From Paenibacillus macquariensis (lineage in GTDB: Bacteria; Bacillota; Bacilli; Paenibacillales; Paenibacillaceae), in the NCBI RefSeq assembly GCF_900156375.1, contig NZ_FTNK01000006.1, positions 1-64,000 of the forward strand: DNA of 64,000 nucleotides, given 5' to 3'. The translations under genes and the position numbers were made by a program. This document shows, one piece after another, positions 8,123 through 15,749 of this stretch (the stretch's first letter is position 1; every line of letters begins with the position of its first letter). The notes beneath the pieces are model-generated. The model was not told where the DNA came from. It worked only from the letters and a program-made list of their open reading frames with translations, and ran no database searches.

Positions 8123-8143
8123 ATATAATTAGGAACCTAACTA
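8123..8143. promoter_or_regulatory. Putative MarR operator upstream of the membrane protein/reductase operon
   Basis: Centred on TTAGGAACCTAA, a near-perfect palindrome. Sixteen of 21 bases match, in the same orientation, the site at 8750-8770 just before the MarR gene itself. A shared site before both the regulator and its neighbour operon is the expected layout for MarR autoregulation and target control. Confidence 0.6.
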
Positions 8144-8155
8144 TATGAGAGTAAA

Positions 8156-8180
8156 AATGGGCTAGCTTCACTAGCCCATT
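8156..8180 (-). terminator. Rho-independent terminator of the MarR gene
   Basis: Perfect 10-bp stem (AATGGGCTAG at 8156-8165 with 8171-8180) and five-base loop. On the minus strand it is followed by TTTTT. It begins directly after the MarR stop codon. Confidence 0.8.
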
Positions 8181-8747
8181 CTACTCATTACTGATGTTTT
8201 CCTTTGGTTTCGAGCCTAGTTCGCCCGTAAGTGCTGAGATGCCTTGTGTAACTCGGCCTAGCAGGTCGAGAAATACGCTGCGCTCCTCGATATTGAGTAA
8301 GCCCACCATTGCTTCCAGCCGAGCGAAATGCTCAGGAGCCATTTCACGGAGCTTCTTCGCTCCTTCTTCCGTCAAAATGACTGATCTCTGACGTCCATCG
8401 TCTGAGCTTGATCGCCGAGATACTAGGCCATCTCGCTCAAGATTGTCGATAAGACCAGTCACTGTAGCACGTGTAATGCCTAGATGCTCCGCTAATTGCG
8501 AAGGCAACTCTTCTCCTTCGTTATCTTCAAGATCTGCCAATAAACGATATCGTCCTGTTGATAAACCGAATTTAGAGAAATGAATCTCCGAGGCATGCCC
8601 AAGCTTGGCTCCCGCTGCCATTAGCCTAGAAGCGACGAGTATAGCCTGTGCGTCTACATCTAGGTTATAGCGATCAATCTGACGCTTGGATTGTACAAGC
8701 GAGGGGATAGCGTCAATGTCATTTATTATTTTATTATTGTTGTTCAT
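8181..8747 (-). CDS. MarR family transcriptional regulator
   Basis: 188 residues with the MarR winged helix at about residues 60-150: LPSQLAEHLGITRATVTGLI is the recognition region, and LVSRRSSSDDGRQRSVILTE the wing. An N-terminal extension of about 35 residues is longer than in minimal MarR proteins. Its start codon lies three bases from an operator-like sequence that is repeated before the next operon. It is therefore likely an autorepressor that also controls the membrane protein/NmrA-like pair. The only ribosome-site candidate, AGGAG, lies within that operator. Confidence 0.88.
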   Translation of the reverse strand: MNNNNKIINDIDAIPSLVQSKRQIDRYNLDVDAQAILVASRLMAAGAKLGHASEIHFSKFGLSTGRYRLLADLEDNEGEELPSQLAEHLGITRATVTGLIDNLERDGLVSRRSSSDDGRQRSVILTEEGAKKLREMAPEHFARLEAMVGLLNIEERSVFLDLLGRVTQGISALTGELGSKPKENISNE

Positions 8748-8749
8748 AT

Positions 8750-8770
8750 ATATAGTATGGCTCCTAACTA
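8750..8770. promoter_or_regulatory. Putative MarR operator before the marR gene
   Basis: Contains GGCTCCTAACTA, matching GGAACCTAACTA of the 8123 site, with ATATA before it in both. It overlaps the expected translation initiation region of the regulator, so binding could block expression directly. Confidence 0.55.
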
Positions 8771-9002
8771 CTTTTGTGTCAACACATTTTTATAACACAT
8801 CAACACCCCGCCTTTCTTTATATCTGGAACTGTATTCCTTCTCGGCCACTGCAAAAGGCTTGATCTCTCTTTTATTCCAAATCGGGTTAGAACAGTTTGA
8901 TCCTCATCAACCGAAGAATATACCAAATGTAATGGAGTTATATAGTTGGCTAGTTTAATTTTCATAGAGTTCTATAGAAAAAAGAGCTGTAATAATAATA
9001 AT

Positions 9003-9028
9003 AAAAAGCCCTTTACAAGGACTTTTTG
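9003..9028 (-). terminator. Terminator downstream of the DPDI-repeat gene
   Basis: AAAAAGCCCTTTACAAGG then ACTTTTTG forms an imperfect stem whose arms are A-rich and T-rich, so it may work on both strands. It is about 70 bases past the stop of the secreted protein. Confidence 0.5.
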
Positions 9029-9094
9029 CTGGCTTAATCCCAGGTTTCATTAAAAGGACTCGTGCCGATTTATTATTTTTTTCTGTAAGAGGTA

Positions 9095-9502
9095 TTAGCA
9101 ATTCATCATTCGCCATTTTTGTGTAGAGTGATTCGTATTAAATCCAATTTGATTTAATTGTCGTGCTATCTCAGGTTCATTGAAAATAGTTTGTTTTTCT
9201 ACTCGGACAAAATCGCCGTGTTTTGTAACAATTTCACCTATATCCCTGAGCATTGCGAGATCCACTCCTGGATCTATATCTGGATCTATATCTGGATCTA
9301 TATCTGGATCCATTCCTGGATTCACTTTTGACTCTTCTGCAGTACTTAATTCTGAACCTAAGATATTAGTGCTAGCAGGATTTGCTGCTGTCTCTTTTGC
9401 AGCGATTAATTTCGGACTACTATCCGCTAATGAATTTGAAGTTATTGCCACTCCTAAAATTAGCGTTATTGCAAAAGATGTTAAAAATACTTTCTTTAAC
9501 AT
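9095..9502 (-). CDS. Small secreted protein with DPDI repeats
   Basis: 135 residues. A signal peptide is clear: KK, then VFLTSFAITLILGVAITSNSL, with a likely cut after SLA. The middle holds an acidic run of repeated Asp-Pro-Asp-Ile units (about residues 69-82), encoded by a 12-bp tandem DNA repeat at 9268-9315. Such runs can bind calcium or form a stiff linker. The C-terminal 50 residues (LRDIGEIVTKHGDFVRVEKQ) are charged. The family is not recognised. ATG at 9502 is preceded by GGGTGG. It is a lone gene in the accessory region. Confidence 0.7.
   Translation of the reverse strand: MLKKVFLTSFAITLILGVAITSNSLADSSPKLIAAKETAANPASTNILGSELSTAEESKVNPGMDPDIDPDIDPDIDPGVDLAMLRDIGEIVTKHGDFVRVEKQTIFNEPEIARQLNQIGFNTNHSTQKWRMMNC
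9268..9315. repeat. 12-bp tandem repeat inside the secreted protein gene
   Basis: CTGGATCTATAT occurs three times exactly (9268, 9280, 9292) with a diverged unit following. It encodes the DPDI units in frame, so copy-number change by slippage would lengthen or shorten the protein by four residues without breaking it. Confidence 0.8.
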
Positions 9503-9858
9503 GTTAATTCCACCCTTCTATACAATAATTATTTCCTGTATTCAATCTTCGAATACTAAAAACTTGAAATAAACGAGAACTTGGAAAAGCTATGCTCAAG
9601 AAAAGACTTCACTAGAAAACTTAACTATTTATACTATCTTTAATGTTATACTAGAACGAAAATTTAATAGATAAAGTATAGGTAGGTCTTTTCTATGGAT
9701 TTTCCACTTAAACTTACCGAACTATCGTGTTCCGTTAGCGTAATGTAAATTTTCCACCTAAGAGTTTTACCCACTTTTGTTTGAACATCAACTCTCCGTG
9801 CTCCAAATAAGGAAAAAGTCCAGTATTCTACTTCCCCTCTAATTCGAGTTGAATGTCC
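9503..9858. other. Intergenic stretch with repeat copy 8
   Basis: AT-rich leader of the secreted-protein gene, then the repeat at 9720-9745. No gene seen. Confidence 0.5.
9720..9745. repeat. CCGTTAG dispersed repeat, copy 8 (AACTATCG subtype)
   Basis: AACTATCGTGTTCCGTTAGC and on to GTAATG; differs from copy 7 at only a few positions. It lies about 115 bases past the end of the small overlapping ORF pair. Confidence 0.65.
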
Positions 9859-9981
9859 TCAATAATGTGAAGGATCACGTAGCCTTTCATAGTGATTATA
9901 CTGACGATATAACTCATTATCTTCAGGTGAAATCATATCGACAACACAGATAGTGCCCAATAATTCACTTACTCTAATCAT
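9859..9981 (-). CDS. Very small hypothetical ORF (40 aa), overlapping its upstream neighbour
   Basis: Reads MIRVSELLGTICVVDM, then SPEDNELYRQYNHYERLRDP and a stop. Its ATG overlaps the stop of the 58-residue ORF at 9974 by eight bases. The composition looks coding. It could be a separately translated, coupled peptide, or the second half of one protein of about 100 residues broken by a frameshift. Family not recognised. Confidence 0.35.
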   Translation of the reverse strand: MIRVSELLGTICVVDMISPEDNELYRQYNHYERLRDPSHY

Positions 9982-10150
9982 TTCTTGTAACACTTTTGTT
10001 GGCCTTATCTCCTTCATTAAGGGAGAGGCTTTGATGAATCCATTTTAATAAATCCTCACTATTCAAAGATAAAGAATTGTTTAAAAAACCTCTAGCTTGC
10101 TTTTGAAACTCCGTTCGAACAGCCTGTCCATTTCTTTTTTGCACACTCAT
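9974..10150 (-). CDS. Small hypothetical protein (58 aa)
   Basis: The start at 10150 (MSVQKRNGQAVRTEF) is chosen over a start at 10180 because AGGAG lies nine bases before it. The protein is hydrophilic, with LNNSLSLNSEDLLKWIHQ in the middle. Unknown family. The following 40-codon ORF overlaps its end, so the pair may be a single frameshifted gene. Confidence 0.4.
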   Translation of the reverse strand: MSVQKRNGQAVRTEFQKQARGFLNNSLSLNSEDLLKWIHQSLSLNEGDKANKSVTRND

Positions 10151-10232
10151 CTCAACTAAACTCCTCTCAACTATTCTCAACTCAGCTCATCTGGATAACC
10201 AACAATAGAAGTACAATACTTTTTATTCCGTT

Positions 10233-10252
10233 AAACTGCACATTAGCTGAAT
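10233..10252. repeat. Degenerate copy of the dispersed repeat
   Basis: AAACTGCACATTAGCTGAAT resembles AACCTGCCCGTTAGTTGAAC at most positions but has lost the CCCG core. Weak by itself; noted because it lies 60 bases from a better copy. Confidence 0.35.
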
Positions 10253-10313
10253 ACTACTCTCGTTCCACTGTTACTGCTAATCGATTCTTCAAATCTCCAT
10301 ATTATTTTGAGCT

Positions 10314-10360
10314 AAACTACCCGTAAATTGAAAAAGAGACTGCCATGGTGCTGGCAGCCC
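10314..10360. repeat. CCCGTAAAT dispersed repeat, copy 9, with hairpin
   Basis: AAACTACCCGTAAATTGAAA at 10314-10333 followed by hairpin CTGCCA / TGGCAG (10340-10345 and 10352-10357). It is closely similar to copy 5 over both core and hairpin. It lies about 100 bases past the 3' end of the 102-residue gene. Confidence 0.65.
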
Positions 10361-10460
10361 GTGTTTTTACGCTATAGAGTATGGTTAATTCTTTATGAAC
10401 TACTTCAGTGCTCGTGAACTACTCAGTCGTGACAATTCCTTCAGACGTATATTAAAAAGA

Positions 10461-10769
10461 CTACCCTTCCTGTATATCCGCAATTAATTCGCTCGCAACC
10501 TCAATCATCATCGGGATCACGGCTTCATTGATGCCGGATACGTAAATGTCCCCCTGATAATACCTAAATGGGATCTGAGTATCAATATAGTTCCACATAA
10601 AGAAATCTCCATCTATGGACATACTGGTTGAACCTGTCACCGTATACACTGATGTATAAGTGAAATCAGATTTGGACGAGAAATACTGTTTGCACTCATC
10701 CAAAGATATGGTTTGCTCTAAATTTCCGTTTTCCTGTAAAGCTCTTGTAATTCGATAGCGTTGACTCAT
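10461..10769 (-). CDS. Hypothetical protein coupled to the APH-type kinase
   Basis: 102 residues, soluble, no signal peptide. The sequence alternates polar and aromatic strands (YSSKSDFTYTSVYTVTGSTS-like, SIDGDFFMWNYID, PFRYYQGDIYVSG), suggesting a small beta-rich fold. The family is not recognised. Its ATG overlaps the stop of the APH gene by four bases, indicating translational coupling and a shared mRNA. Confidence 0.65.
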   Translation of the reverse strand: MSQRYRITRALQENGNLEQTISLDECKQYFSSKSDFTYTSVYTVTGSTSMSIDGDFFMWNYIDTQIPFRYYQGDIYVSGINEAVIPMMIEVASELIADIQEG

Positions 10770-11677
10770 TGTAATGCCTCCAAATTTCTAGTAATTTTCT
10801 CTGCTAAGTAATCATCTATAATGATATGAATAACATGATATGATTCTTCTGCTATTATATCGTTAGAATCCTTATGACCATTGTAAGTTATTAATGCCTT
10901 CCATAGCGCCCATCCTCTTGCTCTATTCCAAGTTCCTTCATCCATATTCAATACCTTCTTGAATATCTTTCTACTGTTGTTATCAAAAAATGTCCATGCC
11001 ATTGCAGCATCAGATGCCGGATCTCCAACACCCAATATCCCGAAATCAATAACTGCGCAAAGTTTTCCATCCTTAATCAGTAAATTTCCTGGTGCGATAT
11101 CACCATGAACCCACACAGGTTCTGAATCCCATTTAGAATCTAATGCCAATCCCCAAATTTCTAACAATATATGTTCATTAAATGTATCTTTAACATTCTC
11201 AATCGCATATCTAGACTCTTCATCGTATACAGCTACAGATCCACCTCTATAGAAATTATGCTTCCCAGCTAAAGGACCTCCACTAGCATCTATAGATTGT
11301 AATTCAATTAAAAATGTCCCCAAGTCTGTTGCAAATTGATTAACATCACTAATAATGGCTTGAGTCAATGTCTCTCCCTCTAACCACTTATTGATAGACC
11401 ATGGCCATGGATATTCTTCACTAGGATTACCTTTAGCTAACGGTGTAGAGATGGGTAAAGAAAGATTTTCGCTTAAAAATGGAAGCCATATTTGCTCTTT
11501 CTCCACTTGAGGAACATAGGATACTTCACTTGGTAACCGTACACTCATATGTTCACCTAAATGAAATGTTCTATTATCATTCCCACTATATTTGACAGGT
11601 TTGATATCTAAATCAGACCATTGGGGAAATTGCTCATGTATTAATCTTGCAACTAAATCAACGTTAATGTTAATCAT
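10766..11677 (-). CDS. Aminoglycoside/macrolide phosphotransferase-like kinase (APH family)
   Basis: 303 residues of the APH/choline-kinase-like fold. The catalytic loop HGDIAPGNLL (residues 191-200, base Asp193) and the metal-binding DFG (211-213) are intact, and the N-lobe carries VRLPSEVSYVPQVEKE. Relatives phosphorylate aminoglycosides, macrolides or small metabolites with ATP or GTP; the substrate here cannot be decided, and many such chromosomal genes give no measurable resistance. The start codon at 11677 is preceded by GGAGATAGAA. The gene lies at the right end of the repeat-rich region. Confidence 0.85.
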   Translation of the reverse strand: MININVDLVARLIHEQFPQWSDLDIKPVKYSGNDNRTFHLGEHMSVRLPSEVSYVPQVEKEQIWLPFLSENLSLPISTPLAKGNPSEEYPWPWSINKWLEGETLTQAIISDVNQFATDLGTFLIELQSIDASGGPLAGKHNFYRGGSVAVYDEESRYAIENVKDTFNEHILLEIWGLALDSKWDSEPVWVHGDIAPGNLLIKDGKLCAVIDFGILGVGDPASDAAMAWTFFDNNSRKIFKKVLNMDEGTWNRARGWALWKALITYNGHKDSNDIIAEESYHVIHIIIDDYLAEKITRNLEALQ

Positions 11678-11882
11678 TGAGTTCTATCTCCAACCACCCA
11701 CATTTTTTATTCACCTCAGACATTTTACCATAAACCCAAAATTCTTGTTACAAATTCATGTTAAGTTCCAGAGTTGGGTACTCATCTTAACTGTTATCCA
11801 GAATATCCCCTTTGTCGCCAATATTACCTCAATCATATCGCTATCCGACCACTTCAAGGTCAAAGCATATTGAATATTAAAC

Positions 11883-11918
11883 AAAAGAGAAACCACTTTC
11901 ATATAGCGGTTTCTCTTT
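11883..11918. terminator. Bidirectional terminator
   Basis: AAAGAGAAACC pairs with GGTTTCTCTTT around CACTTTCATATAGC-like loop. It has A and T runs on the proper sides for both strands. It ends the minus-strand transcript of the sugar operon before the aph gene. Confidence 0.7.
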
Positions 11919-11935
11919 ACTAATCATGATTTCTT

Positions 11936-12046
11936 CTAAGGAAAAAAAGTATAGTCGAACACAAAATGAAGTGAAATGTGTTTATTCGAGAGTGTACATT
12001 CTTCTGTGCCATAGTGCGAGCCGCTCTCCTGCGGATAAATATAGTT
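11936..12046 (-). pseudogene. Remnant of a LacZ-type (GH2) beta-galactosidase C-terminus
   Basis: A 36-codon minus-strand open stretch reads NYIYPQESGSHYGTEECTLS and onward to a stop. This resembles the conserved YIFPSENGLRCGTRE segment of the LacZ C-terminal domain. Upstream codons are interrupted by a stop, and no other LacZ sequence is nearby. It is therefore probably a relic of a deleted glycosidase in the same sugar locus. Confidence 0.4.
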
Positions 12047-12160
12047 CTAAAGAAAACTGCGGCTCGCTTGACGGCATCCATGATACATTTTACGTCACAA
12101 GGATGATAAGCGGTGGAATTGCCGAGCTCCGTACCGAACACTTGATACAAGGAATCGTAA

Positions 12161-13504
12161 TCATGCCCGATTCTCCAATTCCTTAAGAATGCGATTGTAG
12201 AATCCGTCGTTCAGCTTGTAGAACAACGTAAACACGATTACGGCTATCGTTATCACGATCATCGGAATGCACGTCATCAGGAACAAGATGCCGTCCTTCG
12301 TATGTTGGGATTGAACGACATTGGGCGCGAATCCGATGAAAGCCAATGTCAACCCGACGATCAATTCTTTCGTGGCGTCGCTGAAGCTGCCGACCAAAGA
12401 AGAAATGGAAATGATCGTGGAGTTGTTGCGCTCGCCCGTTTTCCACTCGCCATAATCGATAATATCCGCATAGAAGATCGGCATGAGGGCGGTCGTGATG
12501 CCTAGCGCCAAATAAAGCATAATTCCGCCGACATACACGATGGGGAAGAAGGTGCCCATGATTCCTTTGGCCGCGAGTAATATGACATAACCCACGATCA
12601 ATGTTGCCCCTGCGACCTGGAACGCCGCTTTCTTCGATAGCTTTTTCATGAGTTTCGGGAATAAGGTCATCATCAACACTTGCGACAAACCTACGGTAAT
12701 TCCGAACGTGGCGAACATGCCTTCGTTGCCCATATTGTATTTAAAGAAATAGAGTGCGGTGCCCATCGTGATAAATACCCCGACGTTCAAAAAGAAGTTC
12801 ACGATGAGGAGGATAAGCAGCTGATCATTGCGCGACACGGCCTTAATAATGTCTCTTAGCTTCAATTGCTCAGTCGATTCAACTGTGACCCGTTCCTTGT
12901 ATTTGTTAATAAAGAATAGATTGCTGACAAAAAATAGGGCGGCGAATAGAAGCCCCAACCGGAAATAACCTTGCGCTTGGGTGGCGGCAATGACAGCGAG
13001 CAGCGGCAATACGGCACCAACGGTCGTGAAATCCCCCAGCACTCCACCGATCGCCGGAATGACGGAAAGTTTGCGCCTCTCTTCTACATTGCGCGTTAGA
13101 GTCGGGAACACCGAACCCAGAGCCGTTCCGAATACGGTACTGAACAAGCCCCACATCACGTACATGATCGTTACGTAAACTAACAGCCGCGTCCCGGTAA
13201 ATCCGGTGTTCGTGAACATTAGAACGGCGGTCGGCGGCATCAGGAGCGTGCCGACCAGCAGCCAGGGCTTTATTTTGCCCCAGCGGCTGTTCGTGCGGTC
13301 GATGACGACGCCCATCACTGGAGCCACGCACATATTGAGTATTTTGACGGCGAAAAACAGCGAGCCGATGAAAGCTATGGGAACAAGCGTGACATCGCTG
13401 AAGAAAATCATAATGTATGAAGATACGAAACCACCGAGCAGCCCGTTACCAAAAGCATTCATCCCGTACAACCACTTGAAGCCCAAACTTGTCTTTTCCT
13501 CCAT
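12161..13504 (-). CDS. GPH family sugar:cation symporter (MFS), first of two
   Basis: A 447-residue, 12-helix transporter of the glycoside-pentoside-hexuronide (MelB/XynB/UidB) family. The marker DRTNSRWGKIKPWLLVG in loop 2-3 and ADIIDYGEWKTGERN near the C-terminal half are typical. It probably imports an oligosaccharide or glycoside for the enzyme encoded just upstream. I chose ATG at 13504 with GAGGTG five bases before it; an in-frame GTG at 13516 overlaps the previous stop. It is second in an operon with the six-hairpin enzyme gene, eight bases apart. Confidence 0.9.
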   Translation of the reverse strand: MEEKTSLGFKWLYGMNAFGNGLLGGFVSSYIMIFFSDVTLVPIAFIGSLFFAVKILNMCVAPVMGVVIDRTNSRWGKIKPWLLVGTLLMPPTAVLMFTNTGFTGTRLLVYVTIMYVMWGLFSTVFGTALGSVFPTLTRNVEERRKLSVIPAIGGVLGDFTTVGAVLPLLAVIAATQAQGYFRLGLLFAALFFVSNLFFINKYKERVTVESTEQLKLRDIIKAVSRNDQLLILLIVNFFLNVGVFITMGTALYFFKYNMGNEGMFATFGITVGLSQVLMMTLFPKLMKKLSKKAAFQVAGATLIVGYVILLAAKGIMGTFFPIVYVGGIMLYLALGITTALMPIFYADIIDYGEWKTGERNNSTIISISSLVGSFSDATKELIVGLTLAFIGFAPNVVQSQHTKDGILFLMTCIPMIVITIAVIVFTLFYKLNDGFYNRILKELENRA

Positions 13505-13512
13505 ACTGCACC

Positions 13513-15612
13513 TCACTCCGTTTCCTTAGGTTCGATGAATACGATGCTGAATGGTTCGCCTTCATCAGCTATACTGTCGAAGATTAACCGGCCCTTCTCG
13601 TAAACCTTGAGTCTCCTGCCGTACTCGCTTCTGCTGACTTCCAAGTCGAATGTCGTTTGGAATGCCTTCACATTCCGCAAAGCAGTCTCGTTCCATGAGC
13701 TAGGAAGATGCGGATTGCAAGTCATCGTCTTAAACCCGGTCGGCCTAATTTCAAACAATCCCTCGGTGAAAATACGGGCATAGAGGCCGCTCTCTGCTGA
13801 CAGATGACGCTGATTGCCTTCCGGATAGGCTTCGACCGAGTAAGGTACATGCTCACCCAGCAACCGCTGCTTCGTCATATGCGTAAGATGCTTCAATGCG
13901 AGATCCGGCTCCCCTGCGGTAAACACCCCTCGGAGCGCATACAGCGTCGAACGGTCCCAGAACGTCTCTTTGCCCGCTTGCGAGCTGAGGCCATTGCTGG
14001 TCCATAGTCTAGGCGAGAACAACGCCTGCAGCGTGCCAGCTTTACGCTCGTAAATCCCCATCGTAAGCGGCACGCAAATCCAAGCTCTTAGTACCTCGTT
14101 GCCTTTATAGTAACGATAGGTTTCATATCCTTCCACGCGCCCGCCGAAATACGATTCAATAGCAAACTTTAGCCGTTTCGCCTCTTCCGATAGCTTTCTC
14201 ACGACGTCTTGGTTTTCCCCAAGCTCCTTCGCCAGCAGGGAAGCGTTGTGGAGCGCGTCATAGAGTAAGCAGGATGTGAACAAGTTGGCCTCTCCCGATT
14301 TAAATCGGTTCTCGAGCTCATCCGAATCGCTGCGAATGACGCCTTCCGTGTTCTTCTGCCGCAGGGAGAACTCGATCGCCCACGCTATTCCCGGCCACAG
14401 CTTTTCCGCCGCCGTCCGGTCTCCGTATGCGAGACAGAACCTTGCGGCACCGTATGCGAACATCGCGGCGTCTCCGCGATCGCCCGCTCCGTTCCAGTAA
14501 TCATCCCCTTCCGCGATAATACTCGTCACAAGCGGCTTCTTATATTCAGGGTCCATATGGTCCATATAGAGCGAATAGCAATTGATGCTCTGCTCATTGC
14601 CCGCGTCATAGCCCAAGAAGGGGAAGAACGGATTCATGTATTCGCATTGATCATTCGTCCATAAAGCCGCGTAATAGCTTCCGCCTCCGGGTCCGTGCAT
14701 AAGCCCGTTTTTCGTCCGAAAAATGCTTTCGCTGCCGCGCACCTTGGAGAAATTAAATGCGGTGTTTAGAACCGGATCCGGCGTCTCCAGCTTCAATGAT
14801 CCAAACCACTCGTCCACAAGTGCGAGTCTTGCGCGCTCCTCTTCGGTGGAATGAACTGTAAGCGCTTGCTGTTCTTTCGTTGCGGCAAACACTAAATAAT
14901 AGGTCTTGCTATCCCCGGGCTCAAGGTTCAGATGGTCTCCGTTCTCTTCGCCCGTTACGAAGCGGCCTGAATCGTCTGCCAAACCCGCTCTCACCTCGTA
15001 AGCACCTTCTACCCCTCGCTTCGGATCGGTCAAATGAACGTAGCCTGGGGAGGCAACTTCGATGTTCATAGCGTTTCCCGTCTTATTAATGAGCGTCACT
15101 TTCTCGATCAAGGCTGGACAATGTACCGTTGGCATAAGCGTTCTCACGACTTCTAGCCCCGGGTTTGTGTCGGAGGCTATCTCCAGAAACCCTTTGATTC
15201 TGATCCGACGCGGATATTCCGCGCTTACCTTGATGCCGTTGACCTTTAGCCCCACGGAAATAGACAAGCAGAAGTTATGGGACAAGCTGCCTCTTGTCTC
15301 GTTCGGGATTTTGCGCAGGGTCGGAAAGACGACATGGCGGCTCAGTCTTAATTCGCCTTTCTTGTTGACGCCATAAGATATAATAGCTGAAACGAGAAAT
15401 CCGCTCATTTCTAGGTGGTCGTAATGCGGAATCCGCTTATCCTCCGCTACCTCCCATACAATGCTTTCGTCTTCTCCCACCGTATGCCTTAATCCGGCCC
15501 CCGCCTCCGCTTTGCCTCCCGTATCGCACCAGAACGGAAATACCGGCGGCTGGTTTTTATATTCGAGTTTCCATATGATATAACGTTTGATCGTTGTCAG
15601 CATCTTACTCAA
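13513..15612 (-). CDS. Putative six-hairpin glycoside hydrolase (amylo-1,6-glucosidase-like)
   Basis: A 699-residue cytoplasmic protein without a signal peptide. The N-terminal 270 residues are beta-rich. The region from about 290 to 640 looks like an (alpha/alpha)6 barrel, with LWTNDQCEYMNPFFPFLGYD, WPGIAWAIEFSLRQ, DSDELENRFKSGEANLFTSC and ETFWDRSTLYALRG. This fits a glycogen-debranching or GH63/GH116-like glycosidase acting on an imported oligosaccharide. The acidic residues Asp and Glu in those motifs are the candidate catalytic ones. TTG at 15612 follows GGGGAGG. The family assignment is by overall architecture only, so the exact GH family is open. Confidence 0.6.
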   Translation of the reverse strand: MSKMLTTIKRYIIWKLEYKNQPPVFPFWCDTGGKAEAGAGLRHTVGEDESIVWEVAEDKRIPHYDHLEMSGFLVSAIISYGVNKKGELRLSRHVVFPTLRKIPNETRGSLSHNFCLSISVGLKVNGIKVSAEYPRRIRIKGFLEIASDTNPGLEVVRTLMPTVHCPALIEKVTLINKTGNAMNIEVASPGYVHLTDPKRGVEGAYEVRAGLADDSGRFVTGEENGDHLNLEPGDSKTYYLVFAATKEQQALTVHSTEEERARLALVDEWFGSLKLETPDPVLNTAFNFSKVRGSESIFRTKNGLMHGPGGGSYYAALWTNDQCEYMNPFFPFLGYDAGNEQSINCYSLYMDHMDPEYKKPLVTSIIAEGDDYWNGAGDRGDAAMFAYGAARFCLAYGDRTAAEKLWPGIAWAIEFSLRQKNTEGVIRSDSDELENRFKSGEANLFTSCLLYDALHNASLLAKELGENQDVVRKLSEEAKRLKFAIESYFGGRVEGYETYRYYKGNEVLRAWICVPLTMGIYERKAGTLQALFSPRLWTSNGLSSQAGKETFWDRSTLYALRGVFTAGEPDLALKHLTHMTKQRLLGEHVPYSVEAYPEGNQRHLSAESGLYARIFTEGLFEIRPTGFKTMTCNPHLPSSWNETALRNVKAFQTTFDLEVSRSEYGRRLKVYEKGRLIFDSIADEGEPFSIVFIEPKETE

Positions 15613-15646
15613 TTCCGAGACCTCCCCGGGGATTATGCACTAACTC

Positions 15647-15676
15647 TTGCAATAATTTGAATAATAAAGGTATACT
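15647..15676 (+). promoter_or_regulatory. Putative sigma-A promoter of the TetR gene
   Basis: TTGCAA, an 18-base spacer, then TATACT. It lies 74 bases before the tetR start and faces away from the divergent glycosidase operon. Confidence 0.45.
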
Positions 15677-15749
15677 CCATTTATCGCGCGCCATCTGGTT
15701 GATAGGCAAGCACGGATAGATAACACTATGAATAAGCGGGGGTTATGGA

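Larger units (their letters stand above)
8748..9094. other. Intergenic stretch without a convincing gene
   Basis: It holds the operator at 8750 and a terminator at 9003-9028. A 65-codon minus-strand frame at 8768-8965 has no ribosome site and overlaps the promoter region of marR, so I do not call it. Confidence 0.5.
11678..12160. other. Intergenic stretch with terminator and glycosidase remnant
   Basis: The aph leader, a strong hairpin at 11883-11918 and a LacZ-like fragment at 11936-12046. Overlapping frames at 11920-12186 on either strand have no family resemblance or ribosome site. Confidence 0.5.

Noticed and set aside
8768..8965. 65-codon minus-strand ORF upstream of marR
   Set aside because: No ribosome site before its ATG, overlaps the marR operator and promoter, and the sequence resembles no family.
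9268..9315. Tandem repeat as a CRISPR or origin iteron
   Set aside because: It is a 12-bp in-frame coding repeat within a signal-peptide-bearing protein.
1..10360. A true integron
   Set aside because: No integrase, and the repeat core CCGTTAGYT does not match the attC GTTRRRY core. Kept only as a cassette-like array.
11920..12186. Overlapping ORFs of 76 and 86 codons on both strands
   Set aside because: Neither has a ribosome site; the LacZ-like signal is in a different minus-strand frame and is reported instead as a remnant.
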